From: Caprimulgus europaeus
Taxonomy: Eukaryota > Chordata > Aves > Caprimulgiformes > Caprimulgidae
Reading direction: 5' to 3'
NCBI GenBank assembly: GCA_907165065.1
Contig: OU015528.1
Coordinates: forward strand, 22,474,515-22,538,514
Length of the DNA stretch: 64,000 bases
Position numbers and translations under genes: made by a program. This document shows positions 37,588 through 49,101 of the stretch, in pieces (within the stretch, counting starts at the first letter, position 1; every line of letters starts with the position of its first letter). The notes beneath the pieces were generated by a model that searched no databases, was not told the DNA's origin, and saw nothing but the letters and a program-made list of their open reading frames with translations.

Positions 37588-37888
37588 AGTTTCAAATAAA
37601 CTACGCTTCTACTGACAATTTTTCTTTATCTGCTATCATGTAATACGCAGAGGGACATACAGTATATACTTAGAACAGGAAATGAAAGTGAAAAAAAATG
37701 GAAGCTAAACTGACACTAACAATACTTAAATTGCTTAATGGAGATGCTGTGTACATACTCCCCCAGGCAACAGATCCTTGAAAGTGTTTAGAGCTTCTAA
37801 TTGTACAGTGTGTCTTAATAAACATCAGGTTACTGAAACTCTAGGTCAAATGTTAGGCAACAGAAGAATTTTGTCTATAATTTATTCA
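37588..37888 (+). repeat. Diverged direct repeat, unit B (family not recognised)
   Basis: Partner of unit A (34059-34344), same orientation, about 3.53 kb away. It begins 36 bases beyond the LINE motif-A relic at 37452-37552, so B might be part of the same old element; unit A has no such neighbour. Two insertions of one repeat family or an old segmental duplication would both explain the pair. Confidence 0.7.
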
Positions 37889-37976
37889 AAAGTTTGATTG
37901 TATCATTGCACATTACTAGGAAATCAAACCTCAGAGTTACAAAGCTAATTACTGCCAAGCATCGCTAGCATAGGTA

Positions 37977-38085
37977 TGCGTGTGTGTATGCATGTAGATA
38001 GAAGTGCATATATGTGTGTACATATATATAGTGTGTATATATTATATATGTTATATTTTTATTATATACATATACATATGTATAG
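37977..38085. repeat. TG/TA-rich microsatellite-like tract
   Basis: Interrupted TG, TA and CATATA units, for example GCGTGTGTGTATGCATG, CATATATGTGTGTACATATA and TTATATACATATACATATG. Probably a decayed compound dinucleotide repeat. Confidence 0.75.
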
Positions 38086-39591
38086 CTATTTTCCTGAAGG
38101 CTGAGGGCATCAACGACAGTGCAGCAAGCTTTGCTTATATGTTTATTTCATAAGTAGCACAAGAATTTAGCATCAAGATACTTCTTTTTTGAGGAAAAGA
38201 TTAGGAAATATTCTTAGATGATCTTATTTTAAAAACAAGAGCATGCATCAAAGTATATCAGAAATAGCTTCTCTGCTCAAGCAGCTCTCTACCCAGCTTC
38301 CCTCTGTTTTGCTGAGTTTAGCAATGGTCCTATAATCACACATAGGATCTCTCTTGTAAAAAGACTCTGTACCAGAGGATCCAATACAAGATGAACAGTT
38401 TATATTACTTGCTGTTTAACAGTTTATATTACAGCTTCCTTTTGTGCAGACATGTAGAAAATAAATGAGATGGAGCAATACCAAAGAAATATGAAAGCCC
38501 CCTTGGGTTCTCTGGGTGTTCTTCCACAGGTTCGTATCCTCCCATGCCACTCTGCTTGTGTCAGCTGCCTCTGGAAAAGCTATGTCCACCTTGCCAGTGA
38601 AGTACAATTTTTATATCCAACTAGGTTGTTCAGTGGGAGGACCTTTGCTCAAGCTTCAGAGCTCTCTGGGTACAAGAAACACCAGTACAGGCTCAGACCT
38701 TGTAACTGAGATTGTCTAGACACACCAAGAACTTTGACAAGCAGATATTACAGAATTCACTATAATTTCTGGGAATGCTGCCTCCCCATTCCAGCCAAGG
38801 GTGCAGGAATGCCTCTCATTATCTGGCTATAAAGTGGATTTCTATCACCAAGTAACTGATAAGAAAGTGTCAGGCTGATGACAGACATGTACAGAAGTGC
38901 ATGAGTGATGAAGGTAACCATATTTAAGCCTGTTTTCCAAACCTGCTTTCCAACCTGTAAGGAACAAAATATTTACAATATTCATAACTCTTTTGTGGAT
39001 TGGTATAGCACAGCTTGAAAAGCTTAAGGAACAAGTAGCTGCCCAATAACAGTATCAGAGAAAAAAGAAATGGTAACAAACTGCAAAGTCCATCCCTTTC
39101 ATAGATTAAGGGTGAAGCAGAAACCTTTGAAGAAAAACTACTTTACCAATCCTCCTAAAGTTTTTTCAGTAAGGCTAAGAAAAGAGGAAAGCCAAATAGG
39201 CCTATCAGTTTATTAATTGGAAAAAAAAGCTCATGGGTTTTTTATTATTTTGCTCTTAAGTCAAATGAAATTTATAGCTATTGTGAAGTTTATTTAACTG
39301 CCATAGGTTGTTTCTACAGAAAATCTCTCTCTAAGTCCACACTGAAAACAAAACCAGAGCTAACCAAAATCAGTGAACCCAAGGAACAAGATCCTTTTAA
39401 AGGAAACCTTCCAATCTCTGTCGAGGAGTGCTGGCAGAAGATCTATACCTGTAATTGTCAGAGCACTGTGATGGCCAACCTATCCAACTGAGAGGAGCTG
39501 ACAACACAATCCACCTTGTCATAACCAAACACTTCTTAACTAGCAAAAGCCAGGTCATTGAGCCAACTATTCAAAACTACCAAGACCAGAC

Positions 39592-39605
39592 AAAAAAAAA
39601 AAAAA
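39592..39605. repeat. Poly-A tract
   Basis: A run of 14 A followed by TAAAATGC. Confidence 0.85.
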
Positions 39606-42600
39606 TAAAATGCAGACAATTTTATATGGAAAATAGATATAAAACTACCCAGATTCTATCAGAAATACGGAATATTCCTTTTATAATGTTTTGAGGTGTG
39701 GTAGGGGTCTCCATTCAAAACAAAAGAATCTGTTTAAAACAATCTTTCATTTAAAAAAATAAGCAAGTCATTAACCAGGGAGGACATTGATAATAAAAAA
39801 TATATCTTATTTTTTCAAATATATCTCATAAGATTTAAAGAAATCTTAATTGTTATTCTTCTGGAAATTATACATTTTAAGTATGTTAAAAATGTAAAAA
39901 GAAACATGCCATAAAATGAAAATTTTGAAAAAAAAAAAAATTACTATGAAAGGGAACTATGACCTTTCTGAAGATTTCCTATGGAATATTTAAGTAAAGT
40001 AGACATACTTTTGTCTAATTTAGTTTTGGAAAAAGAAATGCAGGATTTCCTGCATTGTTGCTTGTAGGAGGTTTTTAAATCAAAAATCTCCTGTGAAGAA
40101 GAAAACCAAAAATTTTTTGAACAGCCACTGCCTTATGAAAGTAATGACTAGAATATCTGGATACGAAGACAAAAGAAAGGAAAGTAATAAATAAATTTTA
40201 AATCAACACTGAAAAATGATTATGAAACTTGTACCAAGGATCAAAACCTCTTCTTCATAATCTTTTATTATTATGATACGTCATCTTAAAACTCATGAAA
40301 AACATACTCACCCTGCTTTGGCTATTTTGGCTTGGTTTTAATAGCAAACTTCAACACTAGGTTTGTAATCCCAAGAGAATTAATTTCCCCTACTCCAAAC
40401 AAACGTTTTCTTTGTCTATATTTATTACCAAGTGTTACTAAGCAATAAGTCTTCACATAAAACTACCCTAATTCATCCACCACTAACATTTCTCTTCTAG
40501 GTCATTTGAATTTATAAAGAAACCATGGGGTGCAACAGTGGAGAGGTTTGCCATAGTGACCAGTAAACTTCTACCAAAATAGTTTATATCTATTTAAAGT
40601 AGTCTTTTCATTAACTGCAATATTTACCAAGGAGCTAAAGCTTTTAAAAGTGTGACTAACTATTGTTACTTATTCCTGCCATCTATTATGAGAGGGAATC
40701 CTCAATTTATCTTCAGACACTACAACTACCACTTATCATAAAATTATGAATTGTGGATTCTCTTGACATTACAAGACCCAAAAGATCACCAAAAAGACTT
40801 GGTTTGTTCATTTAAATTTAGATGAAGAAAAGCTGTGACCTGGTTACAATCAATATAGATATATAAAATGAATACTTAATGAAAATATTAAGAAAGCAAA
40901 GAAAAAATTGTGTGTATTTTCATCATAACTGGATATAAACATATGCCGTTGGGCAAAGATTATATTATCCCATTCTTTAATGACACAGCATTCCTTAGAG
41001 CTTGAATTCTATTTCTGTGTTTGTCACCTGCTGTGTATTCTGTTGATAACCAGGAAAAGGAAGTACACTGTTTCTGGAATAAAAAAAAAACTTTATACAT
41101 AACTAAGAAGTTACTGGAAAAACCACCATGCAAAATATGACCTGTAGTGCAGCAGTAAAGTTTACTCACTATTGTAATTGAGTATCCTGCCGAGTGTCAG
41201 TGGACATTCTTTGCATACTGTTCTTGGAATTCATTTCCAGTAACAGCAACATAAGATCATTTAGAAAGACAATTCTGCTTACCAATATATTCCTTTCTAG
41301 ACTCGCTTTCTACAAGGAAGATAACACCTTATGCACTGATTGCAAACAGAATCCATTTTATTACTAAATCTGACATTTTAATTCCTTTACATATCAACCA
41401 GAGTACTGCAATCCAATATTGGAGCAGATGTATCTATAGACCTAAACTGAACAACCACAAAATATCAAATCATATGGAATGCACTACACCAAATAAAGGA
41501 TTAGACCTTAGAACTAGAAACACATTCAAAAATGACAGAAAACAATTTTCCTCTTCATCTTTATCACTCTTTTGCAAAGTTGGTGCCCTTTTTACCTTCA
41601 TATTTGTTATTGACATTGAGAGAGAAAAGTAATCTTGCCAAGAAGCTTCTGACTGCTCTGAGAAATGTAAAAGCTACAACTAAACCAATGGCCTTTTCCC
41701 CAACATTCACTATTTTAAACAGCAGAATTGAATGCAGTCCAGGATGCTGGATCTCTTCTCATAGCATGTTTCACCCACACTCAACCTGGAAATCTCTGCT
41801 TTTTTTCCATAATACAAAGAATGTTCACAACATGTTGGCTGCTGCACATAAAATCCAGACATTTCAGATACTCTATAACAAACACGCGGGAAATTAAGAC
41901 AGCTGCATGGAAAGCATAACTTGTTCTATCAGCTGAAAAGAAGGTTACAGACAGCTGAGGACATCTCCTTCTTGTTTGCAGAAAGGTTTCTCAGGACAGA
42001 GTGTTCAGCATGGAGAAACAGCGTAACACACAACAAGATGTTCACCACGAACCTCAGAGTGGTAAAATATGAAATACATATGCTCCTCAAGGAATCCACA
42101 TATGAAACACTGACAGAAAACTACAGTATCAGTTGTCTTAATAACACACTTCCTATCTCAAAGACTGGCAAAGCAAAGAGAATTTTTTTCTGTAAAATAA
42201 GTGTTATGTCCATATATGCCAACTGTCAGCGTCTGCTAGTGAATCCCAAAGAGGTCAAGTGTGCTGCAATTGGAACATTTTTGTGCTTCAACACACTGAA
42301 CCACTTTCAAGAGTAAGTTAGCACCTCTTTTGTGTTGAGAAGACCTGTCCAAATGGATACATTCCCACTGTTTTTTAAAAATGAGCAAAATAAAATAAAA
42401 TTGATCTTGACAGCAGCCATACCCTGATAATATGATATACTTTAGCCTGTTTAGACCATCACCAGTAGGCTTTTTTCATAATGAAAATACATACAGATGA
42501 TGTAATTACTGGCAGACAGTTACAGCAACATACAGACACTGTCATTACCATGGCTCTGCAATTCCTTAGCAATCAAAGTTGACACAGCAACATAGGAGTT

Positions 42601-42719
42601 GTTAAAAAAAAATATGCCCCCTATAAGATATAGTCTAAGCAATTCACAATCAGCCTAGAACTTGTCCTCTAACCAGTACTGTCTGGTGGGGAAATAATAC
42701 ACTAATTTCTGGGGGGGTT

Positions 42720-42830
42720 TGTTAGAAATAGGACAGAAAGTAATTAAGTGACATGTCCAAGGCCACTTGAGCAATCTGAGGCATAATAGAAAACTGAAAT
42801 CAAAGGCTTTGAACCCCACACTCCATAAGA
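42720..42830 (-). repeat. MIR/L2-like relic
   Basis: Plus-strand text AGTAATTAAGTGACATGTCC followed by AAGGCCACTTGAGCAA and AATCAAAGGCTTTGAACCCC matches the reverse complement of MIR (AGGTTAAGTGACTTGCCCAAGGTCAC...TTCGAACCC). Old L2 tails carry similar text. The borders are approximate. Confidence 0.6.
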
Positions 42831-45800
42831 TTAAAAAAAAAATCTTTCCTGTTTAATATTAATATTTCCAGTGTACTTGGGGAAGTGATTACAAGGAATG
42901 AACAATTATGCAAGCATCAGGAATCAGAAACATCCCTAGAAGTAAATGGGTAAACTTTTATGTCCAGAAGACACTGCTGTTGCTGTTACAGATAATGATA
43001 CCACAGCTGATCCTCACACTGCTGAGTGGGGTGTAATGTCAGTTCTGGATGAGGAGCTACACTGCAGCAAGAATTCTGATCATGAATCCCATGATACCAT
43101 ATCAGCATTTAACAGTCCTGACTTTCATGCCTAGGAGACAACAGACTAAAAACTAAAGCAAAGAATCAGTTAAATCATTGTCAACTCTATTTAATAAGTT
43201 TTTAAAAAAAAGGACTAATTATTATTAACCACTGATCAGCTACAGAAAGATACAGGAAGGTGAATCTAACCTTCAGGGGAAGACTGATACCCTACATTTA
43301 CAAAGATGTTCTTTACTTTTAAGCTAGATTTTTGGTTCTGTTTAATAGCATCTGTATTTGTCAGCTTTAATCTTCCACAGTTTTTGCTGTAAGACTAAAG
43401 TCATGGTATAAAAATGAGGTTTAGAGATGCTAAGAAAGCATTTACTGTTTCCTTATGATTTGAATAGAAAAATAATCACACCACAGTTATATCCAAATAA
43501 TCAGAGACACATTTACAGGTAATTAAGACCATCACTCCCCTTGTCATGAGAATGATTAGATGCCATGCAGCCCCACCTCCCCTTGTATCTATTTCTGCAA
43601 TAAAAATGGGTATTTCCCTTCCTTTTTGAGCTTTTGATATTGGCAGTTAAATACTTTTTTTTTTTTTTTCTTTTGGATCAGTCCTCCGTCTCTAAGGATT
43701 AGTCTCATTCTTGAAATACTTCTCTTCTGTTTCTAGATTGTATTATTACTATTATTATTTAGTTCCATAGTGCAAGTGCATGAGAACACTAGTCCACTCC
43801 ATGTGCATGACCATGTACAAATGCATAGCAAAGGTAGTCTTTTACCTGTGATTATTCAGAGATAATTCATAATTAATAATGTGTGAACAGCTCAATCTCA
43901 GAGAGTTTTGGCTGCCTATGGCATTTGTTCATTTTGATTTTTGCTCATTTCAACAACATTTAATTTCAATGATTATTTCAACATTGAGAACAAAACCAGC
44001 ACCTTTAATTCTGAGTTGGTAAACACCCCTATGAGCTCTGAAAGTTTCCAACAAAATTAAAACAGACTCCAAATTATGTTTTTTATCTCTCCAGAGCAAA
44101 AAAAGAGAAAAGGTAATAGAGTCACCTAAAATACAAGCCATTACACTTGTTTTATACACCAGAATGAAGTAAAAGAAGGCAGAAGTCTAATTTTTTTAAC
44201 AAATCCTTTGCAGTTCACCTTTAAACTAAAGGTCATCAGGTGAGAGTCGGTGTGTTTGAAAGCACTTGAACTGCTCAGGGAGTTCATCTCATCTGTATTA
44301 TTCATACATATTTGCCGATTATAAATCACAATGGACTGAAATATTTCTAGTCTTTCACATCAGCAGGCATCCAGAGAGTACTGTCTTTTATTTACTGACC
44401 ATGTTAAAAATGGCACGCTTTTTTCTTATTTTATAATAATATGCTGTCTGACCAGTTCAGAGAGATCTCTAATAATGTCTCAGTCCAACCATGGGTCTCA
44501 TTATGTTGGTAGGAACTGTCATACAACTGTGAATGTGCAATAAGTGTAGAGGTACAGTAAATGGCAGAAAAATATGAAAAGCATTCTACTTTCAGATGCT
44601 GCACAAAGCTATTTATTCTTACTACATTGAATGAACTAAAAATTGAGGAGAAAAAATGAGAACTTTACTTCATCGCCTTCTAAATTTAAACAAAGAGAGG
44701 ATTTAAGGATACATCTTACAGCAAAGAATGAGAGATGTTACACAGTGCAAGACATGCACTGAGCTTTTCTTATATTCCATCCATTTTTTAAGCACAGCAG
44801 CACATTGATTTCAATGGAAGTTCTGTTTAAAAATCAATCCTATAGCATGACCCAGGTAACAGTTTACAGACGGTACGTATTAGTCATAAATGATATGATT
44901 CTGGCCCAGATATATCACCCTTACTGTGGGCATCTTCCTTTGACTGCTCTCATGAAACATGCTGTAACAATGCTACAGTTTTATCTCTGGATTTGAGTTT
45001 TATAGAAACTGGAAAATTTTGTCCTTTCATTCAATTTTGTGTACTAGCTTACATAAAATATGCTATGAACAATACTTGGGTTTCAAAATAGTTACACAAC
45101 TTGACAGAACAGAAGAAGAGACTTGTCTGAGTATTTTGATGCACAGCAAAGAGAATTTATTATAGGATGTATCTTCCTAACCTTGGGTCTGACCTTTCTA
45201 TTTGAAAGCACAAAAATGTTATCTACAAAATTACATGAGAGGTAAGTCACCCATTTGCCCTCTGTCTGTGCCACATCATTGCTGCTTCTGGCATGAAATT
45301 TCTTAGAGGGTTAGACAGAGTGAAGAAGAAAGGGAATTGGTGAAGTGCCTTTCACTTCATTAACATACCTGTCAACAACATATAGACCTACTGCTATCGG
45401 CAGTCTCTTCCATTTTAGTGCTGTTTGGTTCACCACATAGGAACAAATTTCATCCCTATGGTGAGTACTGCAGTACAATGGACGCTCGCACAAGAATCAA
45501 TGCTTTAAAAGGCTTGCACTCAATGCAGTACTGTCTACACCCAAAGAGGTGTTTTGCAAATTGTCATCCAAGAAACAACCAAAAAAAAAGTGTTCAGATC
45601 AAAAGAATAAGCAAAAATATTCTTTGCAAGAAGGAGGAAAAGAGTACAATCTCATTTCAACCATTATAAAATATTCAATTCAAGACACAGTAGTTTGGGC
45701 ACATCCACATCCAAAGCCAAAGCAAGGAAAGGGATAAATTCACAACTGTTCTGGAGAGCAGATACCTGAATTAATAGCCCAGTTGGTGGGAAATTCACCC

Positions 45801-46024
45801 AAGCTGTGCAAGACCTCTCTTCCAACTAAGAGATCCCAAGCTCCCACCTGCCAGGAGAGCGTACTGACGAGCACGCCCCAGCAAAGCTCCAGGGGAAGCT
45901 GCGGTGCCAGGGCCAAACCAGTCCCCAGGTGCGTGTCCTCTTTGTACTTGCTGTGGCAGAGGCTGGAGACCAGCAATCAGCCTCTGTAATACGTCTCATC
46001 CTCAAGGCCAGAAAGCCCTTCTTT
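42831..46024. other. AT-rich non-coding stretch
   Basis: No supported gene. It holds a T15 run within 43655-43674. ATTGATTTCAATGGAAG near 44807 resembles the ATTGACTTCAATGGGAG motif of old amniote repeats but is too short to call. From about 45780 the sequence becomes GC-richer toward the repeat at 46025-46420. Confidence 0.5.
43655..43674. repeat. Poly-T tract
   Basis: T15 followed by CTTTT. Confidence 0.85.
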
Positions 46025-46420
46025 TCCTGTTTTGCTCCATAAATATTCAGGTACCCCAGGCAAACTGGAATGGCTTTCCCCAGAGGGGTGTTGGTTCCAG
46101 CATCTCCCTGAATCAGACGGTGAATGGGTTTGGGCTGGGGTCTTGTGCTACTCAGGAGAGCAGCCTAACCACCATGCTATTAGGTGGTCAGGTGTGGAGC
46201 TCCCAAAATCCCTCCTGTGGGAGCAGTAACACTTGCCATAATGTATTTAAATATTAATTGAGCAAGAGAGTCTGAATGACTCTTTAAGCCTGACTAGCAG
46301 TTAAGGTGTTCTCCTGGGACATGGGAGCTGTGATTTCAGATACCCTTAGGCAGAGTTAAGAACTGAACCCAAGGCTCCCACAGCTGCATCTCTTTTTTTA
46401 CCCACTTCTGAATCTAGCCA
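46025..46420. repeat. Old interspersed repeat with tRNA-like text in two orientations
   Basis: Around 46150-46185 the plus strand reads AGCCTAACCACCATGCTATTAG. Around 46297-46350 it reads AGCAGTTAAGGTGTTCTCC, then TGGGACATGGGAGCTGTGATTTCAG. Around 46351-46392 it reads AGGCAGAGTTAAGAACTGAA and CCCAAGGCTCCCACAGCTGC. These follow a pattern I remember from old sauropsid repeats (GTGGTTAGGGCACTCACCTGGGATGTGGGAGACC, and its inverse GGTCTCCCACATCCCAGGTG...CTAACCAC). The open frames here (45904-46257 and 46032-46229) reflect the GC-rich repeat. Family name and exact ends are not established. Confidence 0.45.
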
Positions 46421-47030
46421 GGACCACTGAGATCCACAGATAGCTAAATAAGCCCAAGCTGCATTGCTCAGTGAATTTATTGCTCACCAATGAATCTTTG
46501 CCTCACTTACAACCCACCCCACTTTGCCTTGCCTGAAGAGCCAAAGGTGCCAATGTATGACACTCCACTGCTCCTATATGTGTGTATGCCTCTTCACTTT
46601 TGAAATAATATCACTATTTTTCTGAAGTTAGAAGTGCAGTTTCCCTTTACTTTCTCATGGGGAGTGATCAGTGAAACTGTCAAGACAGTTCGTTTTAAGA
46701 GTGGGAATTTAAAATTGCCACGGCAATAATGCTGTATGTACAGTATATGAGACTGCAAGGTTGTGTCTAAAGGTAAGATGAAAGTTTGACAGATCTGTGG
46801 AATGAGCTGGAGAATGTTCCAAACTTCCTTAATATCCTCTGAAGGGAAAGCCGGTATGGGAATGTCTTTACAGTAGAAGCTATGTGGGCAGAAACTGTAA
46901 GCCCATTCATGTCACTAATTGTTCCACATCTGAAGGAGGCTGCTGAACATCTGTTATTCCACCACCAAGAGTGGAATATTTTATTAATTTGCCTGCACCT
47001 ATCATGCTGCGGGAAGTTTTCACTGAGTAC

Positions 47031-47047
47031 AAAAAAAAAAAAAAAAA
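47031..47047. repeat. Poly-A tract
   Basis: A run of 17 A. It produces the lysine-rich and phenylalanine-rich frames across this place on the two strands. Confidence 0.9.
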
Positions 47048-48253
47048 TCTTGCCAAAATGTGCATCCTTTTGGAAACTAACCGGGGCCAACACAGATGTG
47101 GTGAGCAGCACAAATCCCTCTTTGGAGCATAGATGGTTCCAGAAAAGCATCATTTTTCTACTGCTGGCAAGAAGCTGTAAGCTCATTTATATTTTTTTCT
47201 GAGAAGCAAGAGAGGACACTAACTCCAAATGCCTCAGTGTATTTGCTATTCTAATGCAATTAAGTGCAGGAAAAAGAGTGATGTCACATAAATCCGCATT
47301 AACTGTGAGAGCTTTACAATAAAGCATGGTAAAAAAGGTACAAGAAATATGAGGGGGTTACAGGAATAGGCAATGAGACCTGTGGTCTGGGGTATTCATC
47401 CAACTGAAGGTAGCAGGGAGCAGATATTTTGATGGTTTATATGAAATGAGATATTTTCAAAAAAAAATGCCTAATAGTCCTTAGCAAGCATATTTTTGGC
47501 TCTGTTACTGCTCCCAGGGTAATTTTAACAAGACCAGAGAAAGTGAAATATTTTGCACTGTCTGAGACGGTGTTCTGAGGTTAAGACTGAGGTGCTGCAG
47601 GCTGGTAGACTGGGGCAACCTGACATATCTCCTCACCTTTCCTCTGCTTGTTCTTTACATCCAGAAACCAATTAGAACTTCTAGAACTTGCTCTCCATCT
47701 ACCATTACCAAACTATCATACATATAACACATGAAGAGATAAGATGTTAAATATTTTGGCTAGATGTTCTGGCTCCTTAGCCCTAATAACATGGATTAAA
47801 GCATGCATTTCCATTATAAGTAGACTGGTGCAAACAATAAATTGGTTTTATGCCTTGACATTAAAGTAAAATAATTAATTTGGGCCTGCTCAAAGCAAAA
47901 AATCCCCTGGGGTATTTATGTGTGTACATGAGTATTTTGATTTCTCTTTAATTTACCTTGTACTGAGAAACCCACATCTTTCAGCTTTATGTTTATTATT
48001 ATATTTTGAAGTCTTTTTAAAGCATAATATTATCAACTTTGTGATCAGTAATTTGAAACATGTCACAGCAAAATATTTGAATATTGTTTAGATTTTTGTC
48101 CACTCTTTTAAACTTAAACTATTAGGTGAAAACAGTCTAAATCGCATGTGTTCAGTCCCCTGAAGTTTCATTTCATGTTAAGTATTTTGTCAACAGATAA
48201 AATGAAAACTATGAACAGCCAGTATCCTTCCTATTAGTATTTTTGTCTTCTTT

Positions 48254-48282
48254 TGTCTCACTCCTTCATGGTGAGTGAGACA
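48254..48282. repeat. Short perfect hairpin
   Basis: TGTCTCACTC and GAGTGAGACA form a perfect 10-bp stem around a 9-base loop (CTTCATGGT). A chance origin is possible in a window of this size. Confidence 0.6.
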
Positions 48283-49087
48283 GTACAATATTTACACTCC
48301 AAAAATTAGATAACAGCAGATATTTAGTATGTTGCAAATACAGTAAATAACATTTATTAAAACCCTACAGTATTGAGCCATATCACAGAGTCAACAGACA
48401 GATGTAGGAATATGAAGCAAATACTCAATCACAGTGTTGCATTCTGGAGCAAGTTTAGAAAAAACAAAATTTACAACACATACTGTACACAGAAAGTTAC
48501 ATTAGAGACAAAAATCAGGTTCATGTCTCACCACTACACTATGATATACTATCCACTCCCCTCCAAATCTGTTGTTATGCCCAACGTATATGCTGAAGAA
48601 GGCTGCCTGATTTTCAACAACTGAATGTTAGATCCTACCCATGAATTAATTGTCACATCTATGCCATTTTTAATGCATTGTTCAATAGGTATTAATCAAT
48701 CTGCTGATCTCTCAGAAGGGAGCTGCTATTCCATGGAGGAAATTATGAGCTTGTCATGGAAGCACATACTGGAAGGTCGTCTTTTGACTTTGACTGAACA
48801 GGTATCCTGACAGAAAGAGTTAACAAGCAAAAATTAGTACAGTTCAAAGAGATGTCTCTGTAATAAATGAGCTGTGCTCTTTCTTGTGAAAGACTTTGTA
48901 AAATAGCTATCATATACAAATACTGCTGATGCTTTTTTATTAGTACAACAGTCTCTCTTAATAGCAGAGTTTGCAGAAGTGGAAGGATGTTACTGTTCAT
49001 TGTATCTGCGCTGTTATCAATAACTACATACACAGGCCTAAAATTAAAACAGTGAAATGCATGTGTGTGAATGGAGAAAGAGGGGAG

Positions 49088-49101
49088 AAAAAAAAAAAAA
49101 A
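49088..49101. repeat. Poly-A tract
   Basis: A run of 14 A followed by GGAAAAATAG. It is the cause of the F/L-rich part of the 181-codon minus frame at 48743-49288. Confidence 0.85.

Larger units (their letters stand above)
37889..42719. other. AT-rich non-coding stretch
   Basis: No supported gene. It holds a TG/TA tract (37977-38085) and an A14 run (39592-39605). Plus frames of 121 and 131 codons (41532-41897 and 41921-42316) show no domain, signal peptide or splice signature and read as chance frames. Confidence 0.55.

Noticed and set aside
37940-38090. Possible CRISPR-like spacing of CATATA units
   Set aside because: The units are dinucleotide-derived with no constant spacer length; this is a microsatellite in a vertebrate genome.
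41532-42316. Two successive plus-strand frames of 121 and 131 codons
   Set aside because: They are in different frames, have no recognisable motif, and the join has no clear donor and acceptor pair.
46767-47202. Overlapping frames of 139 (minus) and 106 (plus) codons
   Set aside because: Both cross the A17 tract at 47031-47047 and overlap on opposite strands. No family was recognised.
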